A DNA stretch of 64,000 bases from Streptomyces sp. BK340. Lineage in GTDB: Bacteria > Actinomycetota > Actinomycetes > Streptomycetales > Streptomycetaceae. The notes under the pieces were generated by a model. The model was not told the origin of the DNA, did not search any database, and saw only the letters and a list, made by a program, of their open reading frames with translations. Below, piece after piece: positions 58,524 to 64,000 of the stretch. A program made the position numbers and the translations under genes. Numbering within the stretch: the first letter of the stretch is position 1; the number at the start of each line of letters is the position of its first letter. The DNA is taken from assembly GCF_007827595.1 (NCBI RefSeq), contig NZ_VISR01000002.1:310001-374000 (forward strand). Direction: 5' to 3'.

Positions 58524-58614
58524 TTCGATCCGAGCGCAGTCCAGCTGCTGCCGACGACTGATGCGACGCCCGGACGCATCCGCTGGTGTACGCCCCTGTC
58601 CGACGTCGTCGATG

Positions 58615-59202
58615 TCAGCAGTGGATGTCAGACACCTGGTTTTGCGGGGCCGGTGACAGCGCGGCGCGGGCGGCGGAGAGCACCTGCCCGGACAGTGGGG
58701 AGTTCTTGGTGGCGCGGGCCAGGAGAAGGGCGCCGAGCATGGTGCACAGCCGGGCGATGCCGTCCTCGTCGTCGGTGGCGAGCCACTGGGTGAAGTCCTG
58801 TACCCCTTCGGCGTAGGCGCGGTGCGCTGCGTGGTCGCCACTGTCCCGGGCCATGTCGGTGGCGAGCGCGGCGACGGGGCAGCCCGAGGCGGGAGTGTCC
58901 CGGTGCCGGACGGACAGGTACCCGTCGATCAGGGACTGCTGGGCCTCGACACGGTCACCCTCGTGCTCTTCGAGTGTGGTGGCGTGGAACTCGGCCAGTT
59001 CGCCGAAGGCGTGGGTGACCGCCTCGTCGATCAGGGCCTCTTTGGAGGCGAACTGCTTGTAGAAGCCGCCGTGCGTCAGGCCGGCCGCCTTCATCAGATC
59101 CGCGACGCTCACGCCCGTGCCCTGCTCGCGGAACAGTTGCGAGGCCCGTTCCACGACCCGCTGGCGGTTCGCCTGTGCCTGTGCCTGTGAGACGCGACCC
59201 AT
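58615..59202 (-). CDS. TetR/AcrR-family regulator
   Basis: This 195-residue regulator has an N-terminal helix-turn-helix (about 10-55, VSVADLMKAAGLTHGGFYKQF) and a C-terminal ligand domain of the type found with drug pumps and reductases (PVAALATDMARDSGDH). It is divergent from a membrane-transport gene, its likely target. ATG 59202 follows GGGAGG. It lies about 90 bp from the att site. Confidence 0.9.
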   Translation of the reverse strand: MGRVSQAQAQANRQRVVERASQLFREQGTGVSVADLMKAAGLTHGGFYKQFASKEALIDEAVTHAFGELAEFHATTLEEHEGDRVEAQQSLIDGYLSVRHRDTPASGCPVAALATDMARDSGDHAAHRAYAEGVQDFTQWLATDDEDGIARLCTMLGALLLARATKNSPLSGQVLSAARAALSPAPQNQVSDIHC

Positions 59203-59329
59203 AGGGCACCTCCCTTTTGGATGCTGGACGACATCTATCGTACGGTGCTGTTTAGATTGCCTGCATCATCTATTTGGGGCGCCCCCTCCCCTCGTCCAAG
59301 GGCGCGCCCCCCTTCACGGGAGACACTTC

Positions 59330-60352
59330 ATGGCCACTCGCCTCGGCCCGGCCGCCGAAGCCGACCTGACCACCGCCACCGCCACCTCCGCAACTGCGCC
59401 ACCGGTCCGGCTCTGGCTCCAGCCGACCGTGATCGCCCTGGTCGTCGTGGCGGCCTTCATCGGCTGCTACGTCGGTCTGCAGCGCAACCCCCAGCCGCAC
59501 CGGGTGCCGGTGGCTGTCGCCGGCCAGGAGCTTTCGGGCGAGATAAGCCAGGTCCTGGGTGACAGCGTCGATGTCCATCCTGTCGCCGACGCCGCCACGG
59601 GGCGCGCTGAGGTCGAGCGCCGCGATGTCGTGGCCGCGCTCAGTGGCCGCGCGGCCTCCGACCGGTTGCGCCTGGAGATCGGCGGGGCCAACGGGCAGTC
59701 GACGACGACGGCCGTCAAGAGCCTGATCGGCGCCTATGCCCACGCATCGGGCCAGCGCCTGACCACGGTGGATGTCGTCCCGTTCGCTCGTTTCGACTCG
59801 CGTGGACTGGCCGGGTTCTACATGGCGTTCGGCGTCACACTGGCCGGCTTCGTCCTCGCCCAGAACGTTCTGGGTCTCGCGAACCATCTGCACCTGCACC
59901 ACCGGTTCTGGCTACTGTCCGGCGCGTCTGTGGCCATCGGCATCGTCGCCACCGTCATCGCCGGCCCCATCCTCGGGGCGGTGCCCGCGCCGGTGATGCC
60001 GCTGGCCTTCGCCCTGACCCTGCTTGCCGCGGCAGCCGCGTTCACCACCAAGCTGCTGGGCACCTACCTCGGCCCGGTCGGCGTGCCCGTCGCCACCCTT
60101 TTGCTGCTCACGGTCGGCAACTCCACCAGCGGAGCGGCCATCGGCCCGGACCTCCTGCCCTCCGCCGCACACGCCGTCTCCGCCCTGCTGCCGCCGGGTG
60201 CGGCCGTTCGCGCCGTGACCGACCTGAGCTACTTCCACGGCGCGCAGGCGGTGCAGCCACTGACCACCCTCGCGCTGTGGGCGGTGATCGCCGCCACCCT
60301 GGTGGGCCTTCGTCCCCGCCTGAGGCGGCGGCGCACGCGGGTTACCGCCTGA
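59330..60352 (+). CDS. ABC-2/YhgE-type membrane protein
   Basis: The 340-residue protein has a first helix (about 30-48), a large extracytoplasmic loop (about 50-155) and five helices from about 160 to 330. This topology is that of ABC-2-type permease/DUF3533-like exporters, often next to TetR regulators. ATG 59330 follows CGGGAG. No ATPase gene is adjacent, so it may work alone or with a distant partner. Confidence 0.8.
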   Translation: MATRLGPAAEADLTTATATSATAPPVRLWLQPTVIALVVVAAFIGCYVGLQRNPQPHRVPVAVAGQELSGEISQVLGDSVDVHPVADAATGRAEVERRDVVAALSGRAASDRLRLEIGGANGQSTTTAVKSLIGAYAHASGQRLTTVDVVPFARFDSRGLAGFYMAFGVTLAGFVLAQNVLGLANHLHLHHRFWLLSGASVAIGIVATVIAGPILGAVPAPVMPLAFALTLLAAAAAFTTKLLGTYLGPVGVPVATLLLLTVGNSTSGAAIGPDLLPSAAHAVSALLPPGAAVRAVTDLSYFHGAQAVQPLTTLALWAVIAATLVGLRPRLRRRRTRVTA

Positions 60353-60759
60353 CCCCCCTTTCCCTGGCTTCACCGTTCATGCTGGTCAGCGCGGCGGAGT
60401 CTTCCGGATCCTTCCGGTCCTTCCCTGTCTTTATTCGGCCTTCCGTTCCCATGGCGTTCCCATGAGGGGCCCTCGGAGGCCCCCGGGGGCTGGGGTGGGG
60501 GAGTCGGCTGAGACCAGCCGCGGTCGCTGAAGCGCTGAGCACCGCAGACCCCTTCGGGGCGCCAAGGGCCCCGCACTGAGCGGGGTTGTCCGGGCCCTCA
60601 GCGTTCAGCACGCCCTGGAGCGCGTCGGTGACCTGGCCGAGTTCGGCGCGGCACCGGGCTGCCTGGGCGCGGCAGGCGCGGAGGACTGGCGCTTCACCCG
60701 GACCCCGGGGACCTCCCGTGCCTTCGCCGGCGGGTTGGACACCGTACGGCTGGCGAGGA
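60353..60759. other. 407-bp gap between convergent genes with several hairpins
   Basis: No frame is convincing. It contains GC-rich inverted repeats, the clearest at 60569-60585, and a weaker GGGGCC/GGCCCC at 60466-60483. The region probably serves as the 3' ends of both the ABC-2-like and GH26 transcripts. Confidence 0.5.
60569..60585 (+). terminator. Hairpin CCCCGC-ACTGA-GCGGGG followed by TTGT
   Basis: A 6-bp GC stem with a 5-nt loop and short T-containing tail lies in the gap between convergent genes. It is 217 bp from the ABC-2-like stop, so its assignment to that transcript is uncertain. Confidence 0.4.
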
Positions 60760-61953
60760 TCAGCCGGTCGTAGTGGTGGTGGAGGCCGTCGGTGTCGCCG
60801 ACGTCGACAGGTCCGCCGACCCGGTCAGGTCGATGTCCGCGAGCCCGCGCCGGAACGCCTTGAGCGTCGCCGCGTTCTCGGTGAAGCGCCAGTCCGCGCC
60901 GCCGCCCTGTTCCCGGTCGCGTTCGAACCAGATGAAGCCGATGACGTCGTCCTGCTCGCTCTTCCCGAGCCACTTGAAGAAGTCGCTGATCCACGCCGCC
61001 TTCGACGTGCCGGGCTGCGCGCCGGCCTCGGTGATGACGATGGGGTGGTCGGTGAGCTTGCGCAGCTTCTTCAGCGTCGGGTCGAAGACGGCGGCCGCGG
61101 TCTTCTCGTGCACGGCGTAGCCGACCGTGCCGACCCAGTCGGTGTAGTCGTCGCCGGGATACAGCTCGGCCAGGCTCACCTCGGGCACCGGGCGCAGGAT
61201 GTTGGGGCTCCACAACCAGATGACGTTGTCGGCGCCGGCCTGCTCGAAGAGGTCGTGGACGTGCCGCCAGGCCTTGACGTAGTCGCCCTTGTGGTTGCCG
61301 CTGCGCTGCTCCGACCAGGGGTACCAGGCGCCGTTCATCTCGTGCGCGAAGCGGATCACCACGGGCCACTTGTGGCCGGCGACGGCTTTCGCGAAGCGCG
61401 AGACGTACGTGTCGTACGTGCCGTCGGCGATCTTTGAGAGTGCGTACTTCGGCTGGTCGGTGCCGTGCTTCCGGTCGGCCCAGGGCTGCCAGGAGATCAC
61501 CGGGAGCATGCCCTGCCGGTAGGACGCGTCGACGGCGGTGGGGTCGAAGTCCTCGTTCCAGTTGACGAAGTACTCGGACATGGTCGGCCGCTGCCCGGCC
61601 GCCTTCGCCAGGGTGTTGGTCTTCTTGGACGACCAGGGGACCTGGGTGCTGCTGAGCCCGAAGTACTTGCCTTCGGGAGCGGTGAAGGAAGCTTTCTCCG
61701 GGACGGTGGTGCGGGCGGCGGACGCCCCGGACGTGAGCCGGTCCTTGATGCCGGGCTTGGCCGCGGGGACACCGAGGCCCTGGTAGACCGGCTCGGAGCT
61801 GGAGTTGGCGAGGAGGTAGACGCCGTAGCTGAGCAGCGACAGCACGAGGACGTTGACGGCCATCCACAGCCGCAGCCGGACACCGCTGCCGCGGTTCCAC
61901 CAGTGCAGGCGCTTGGCGCGGGACCGGCCGGAGGACTTGCCTGCCTTAGACAC
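60760..61953 (-). CDS. Membrane-anchored GH26-family glycoside hydrolase
   Basis: The 397-residue protein has a short cytoplasmic Arg/Lys tail, one membrane helix (about 28-50) and an extracytoplasmic GH26-like beta/alpha barrel. Acid/base Glu205 lies in RFAHEMNGAWYPW and nucleophile Glu309 in ITEAGA. GH26 includes beta-mannanases and beta-1,3-xylanases. Its ATG lies inside the end of the GT2 gene (8-bp overlap), so synthase and hydrolase are made together. It probably trims or releases the polymer. Confidence 0.88.
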   Translation of the reverse strand: MSKAGKSSGRSRAKRLHWWNRGSGVRLRLWMAVNVLVLSLLSYGVYLLANSSSEPVYQGLGVPAAKPGIKDRLTSGASAARTTVPEKASFTAPEGKYFGLSSTQVPWSSKKTNTLAKAAGQRPTMSEYFVNWNEDFDPTAVDASYRQGMLPVISWQPWADRKHGTDQPKYALSKIADGTYDTYVSRFAKAVAGHKWPVVIRFAHEMNGAWYPWSEQRSGNHKGDYVKAWRHVHDLFEQAGADNVIWLWSPNILRPVPEVSLAELYPGDDYTDWVGTVGYAVHEKTAAAVFDPTLKKLRKLTDHPIVITEAGAQPGTSKAAWISDFFKWLGKSEQDDVIGFIWFERDREQGGGADWRFTENAATLKAFRRGLADIDLTGSADLSTSATPTASTTTTTG

Positions 61954-63265
61954 TCATCATCACCGATCCGAAGAGCAGGGCGGCGCCCAGCAGGTAGGGG
62001 ACCACGACGAGGGGGCTGCGGGTGCGTTCGCCGGCGAAGCTGTCGGCGCGGGTTCCCCAGCTCGCGTTGTGGGCCATGCGGAAGAAGCCGAGGAGGCGTA
62101 CCGGGAGCAGGAGCAGCGTGTTGATGATCATGAAGACCGGCAGGAAGACCATGTCCTTGGGCCGGTAGGCGAAGTGGCGGCCGAAGCGGATGGCCATGGA
62201 GATCAGGGACATGAGGGCGGCCAGGCCGAGGACGAACACCAGCGCGTGCCACGGGGTGTGCGGCAGCGGCAGCTGGTTGTAGATGCCGGGCTTGTCGCGC
62301 CGCCAGGCGGCGACGGCCCAGGACGCGAAGGTGCCGAGCAGGACGAAGGGCACCAGGATGTCGGCGATGTAGAACAGCCAGAGCATCTTCGCGTGGCGCA
62401 GCATCCACCAGAACATCCGCAGGGTGTTGTACTGCGAGCCGCGCGCCCAGCGGTACTGCTGCTTGGCGAGCTTCCGCAGCTCCAGCGGGGCGTCGGTGTA
62501 GACCAGCGAGGTGGACTGGTAGACGCTCTTGTACCCGGCCTTGAGGGTGTAGTTGGTCAGTGTCCGGTCGTCGCTGACCTCCAGGAAGACGCCGAGGAAC
62601 TTCTCGTTGAGGAAGTCCTCCATGCAGTCCTCCAGGATGCTCCGGCGGAAGGCGATGGTCCGGCCGGGCAGGCAGCCCACCGTGCCGACCACGCTCATCG
62701 CGGGCATCGAGTAGTGGCAGCGGACGCTCTCCAGCCAGTCGGCCCAACGGGTGAGCACCGAGCGCCCGGGGTCGAGGATCCGCTGTCGGGTGGTGACACC
62801 GCCGACCTCAGGATCGCGGAAGGGCTTCACCAGTTCGGTCAGGGTGTCCGTGGTCCAAATGGTGTCCGAGTCGACGAGTACGGCGATCTCGCCGGTCGCA
62901 TCCTCCAGGCCGACGCGCAGCGCGTTGCGCTTGCCGGGTATCTCGGTCCAGCGCCAGTCGACACCCATGTCGGTGCAGATGTCCTCCAGAACCGGGTTGC
63001 GTCGGCCGTTGATGACGACGATGACCTCGGTCGGCTGCTGCTCGGTTATTCGCTGGAGTACGGAACGGAAAAGGTCTTCCGGCTCGTCGACGACGGGAAT
63101 GATGACCGAGGTCGTCGTCTGCCAGGGTCGCTTCCATGGTTTGTAGCGGCGGGCCAGCAGAATGCGGATGATCCAGAGCGACCAGACCATGGTCATGAAA
63201 ACGGCGAACGGGTAGACGACTCCGTTGTTCCGCCATTCTCTCAATTCCAGCAAATACGCAAGCAT
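61946..63265 (-). CDS. Processive family-2 glycosyltransferase (polysaccharide synthase)
   Basis: The 439-residue GT2 enzyme has a membrane helix (about 17-37), a GT-A domain with DSD (132-134), the acceptor-site motif DDR (232-234) and QQYRW (269-273) typical of processive synthases, and four further helices (about 290-435). The layout is that of NodC/hyaluronan-synthase-like enzymes that polymerise and export a beta-linked chain. Divergent from ugd, which could supply UDP-glucuronate, and coupled to GH26. Product unknown. Confidence 0.88.
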   Translation of the reverse strand: MLAYLLELREWRNNGVVYPFAVFMTMVWSLWIIRILLARRYKPWKRPWQTTTSVIIPVVDEPEDLFRSVLQRITEQQPTEVIVVINGRRNPVLEDICTDMGVDWRWTEIPGKRNALRVGLEDATGEIAVLVDSDTIWTTDTLTELVKPFRDPEVGGVTTRQRILDPGRSVLTRWADWLESVRCHYSMPAMSVVGTVGCLPGRTIAFRRSILEDCMEDFLNEKFLGVFLEVSDDRTLTNYTLKAGYKSVYQSTSLVYTDAPLELRKLAKQQYRWARGSQYNTLRMFWWMLRHAKMLWLFYIADILVPFVLLGTFASWAVAAWRRDKPGIYNQLPLPHTPWHALVFVLGLAALMSLISMAIRFGRHFAYRPKDMVFLPVFMIINTLLLLPVRLLGFFRMAHNASWGTRADSFAGERTRSPLVVVPYLLGAALLFGSVMMSV

Positions 63266-63667
63266 GACCTTCCCTGAGCCGTGGAATCGGAGATTCAGGC
63301 ACGGAAGGTCGTGTGCCGGCAGGCCGTGCCGACTGCTCCGCCGGGCCTGTGCGGCCCCGGTCGCCCTCCTACCCCTGGTGTCGGCGACATCGATGCTGAT
63401 CTCGCCAACTGGCCGGAAACTAGCAGGAGTTACAGTGTGCTAAATCATGAAAAACACCTCAAAACGGCACATCAAGATCGTTCGTTATTCAATGGAGATG
63501 TGAAAGATGTGTGAGGGTTACACGTTCAAGGCGTGGAAGATCACGCTCGTGTGACGGTTGCGTGACATGGGTCGGCGCGGTCGATCCGCTCTCTTCCCCG
63601 GGTTATGGTTCCGCTCTCCACAGACCTCCAAAGGGGTCACTGAGCACCATGTGCGGAAGGCGATTCA
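63266..63667. other. 402-bp divergent intergenic region, unusually AT-rich in part
   Basis: The span about 63430-63530 is clearly lower in GC than the rest of the window and includes tracts such as AAATCATGAAAAACACC. Repeated GTGTGA/GTGTGAC elements and a short GCGTG-CACGC inverted repeat occur at 63513-63556. Promoters for ugd and the synthase operon must lie here. No gene is seen. Confidence 0.55.
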
Positions 63668-64000
63668 GTGTCTGCCCGTGTGACAGTCATCGGCACCGGA
63701 TATCTCGGTGCCACGCATGCTGCCTGTATGGCAGAAATAGGCCACGAGGTTCTCGGGCTCGACGTCGACCCGGACAAGATCGCCGCACTGCGATCCGGCC
63801 GGGTCCCTTTCTATGAACCCGGCCTGGAAGAGCTTCTGGCCAAACACGTGGCCACCGGGCGGCTGCGCTTCACCACCTCTTACGAGGAAGTCGCCGAATT
63901 CGGCGAAGTCCACTTCTCCTGCGTCGGCACCCCGCAGTCGCCCGGTGGCAACGCGGCGGACCTGCGCTACGTCGACGCCGTCATCGAGCACCTGGCCCCG
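63668..64000 (+). CDS. ugd: UDP-glucose 6-dehydrogenase (3' end outside window)
   Basis: The first 111 residues are present and show the Rossmann motif VTVIGTGYLGATHAACMAEIG and YEPGLEELL, followed by FSCVGTPQ, all typical of UDP-glucose/GDP-mannose dehydrogenases. The enzyme oxidises UDP-glucose to UDP-glucuronate with 2 NAD+. GTG 63668 follows GGAAGG. The catalytic Cys lies beyond the edge. Its position by a processive synthase suggests it feeds a uronic-acid-containing polymer. Confidence 0.88.
   Translation, partial: MSARVTVIGTGYLGATHAACMAEIGHEVLGLDVDPDKIAALRSGRVPFYEPGLEELLAKHVATGRLRFTTSYEEVAEFGEVHFSCVGTPQSPGGNAADLRYVDAVIEHLAP

Overview
The window is chromosomal DNA of a Streptomyces species. 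GC is very high, start codons are often GTG, Shine-Dalgarno sequences are GGAGG-like, and many family signatures are streptomycete: AfsR/AfsS, FO synthase FbiC, XRE-DUF397 pairs, SARP/NB-ARC/TPR, DUF6247, GPP34 and SpoIIE-type phosphatases. The block holding afsS-afsR, fbiC, a D-Ala-D-Ala carboxypeptidase, the scr1/scr2-like XRE-DUF397 pair and a glutathione peroxidase resembles, from memory, the SCO4425-SCO4444 neighbourhood of S. coelicolor.

Layout. 1-13.6 kb: an acyl-CoA and F420/flavin catabolic region (thiolase-like lipid-transfer protein, acyl-CoA ligase, metal-dependent hydrolase, two LLM oxidoreductases, SDR, N-acyl-D-amino-acid deacylase-like enzyme, aldehyde dehydrogenase, deazaflavin-dependent reductase). 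The global antibiotic regulators afsS and afsR sit inside it. Three promoters here, and a fourth at 38.0 kb between an SDR and an EthD-like gene, carry the same palindrome (CTGACG-N3-CGTCAG), so they probably form one regulon. 14.1-17.0 kb: a four-gene module that looks like a type VII secretion substrate, a large papain/calpain-like cysteine peptidase, a chagasin-like (I42) inhibitor lipoprotein and an unknown protein. I consider this the best candidate for an undescribed system. 17.0-19.5 kb: carotenoid oxygenase, membrane protein and divergent PadR regulator with paired operators. 19.5-25.7 kb: PHP hydrolase, LLM enzyme, fbiC, a YkuD-like protein without catalytic residues, and a DUF2165 protein. 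25.8-31.3 kb: a STAND NTPase with TPRs, an XRE-DUF397 pair, a TTA-containing HATPase, two HTH paralogues and a frameshifted DUF6247 gene.

31.3-38.9 kb holds small regulator/enzyme pairs (MarR-SgcJ-like, TetR-hydrolase), an ADP-ribosylglycohydrolase homologue whose metal ligands are substituted, a sodium:solute symporter and the distal regulon member. 38.9-53.3 kb is mostly conserved-looking: a large membrane protein, a carboxypeptidase with a repeat-rich acidic cytoplasmic domain, GPP34, scr1/scr2, MerR, gpx, slipin, M23 peptidase, ene-reductase with its MarR regulator, and small secreted proteins.

53.3-64 kb looks accessory. It has an integrase remnant, a NuoF-ferredoxin fusion translationally coupled to a cytochrome b-like protein, an XRE-cupin pseudogene, a SpoIIE phosphatase, and a 45-nt copy of the 3' part of tRNA-Arg(CCU) that is a textbook att site. 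Beyond it lie a TetR/permease pair and a polysaccharide locus (GH26, processive GT2 synthase, UDP-glucose dehydrogenase) that runs off the right edge. No CRISPR array, rRNA gene, complete tRNA or intact insertion sequence was seen.
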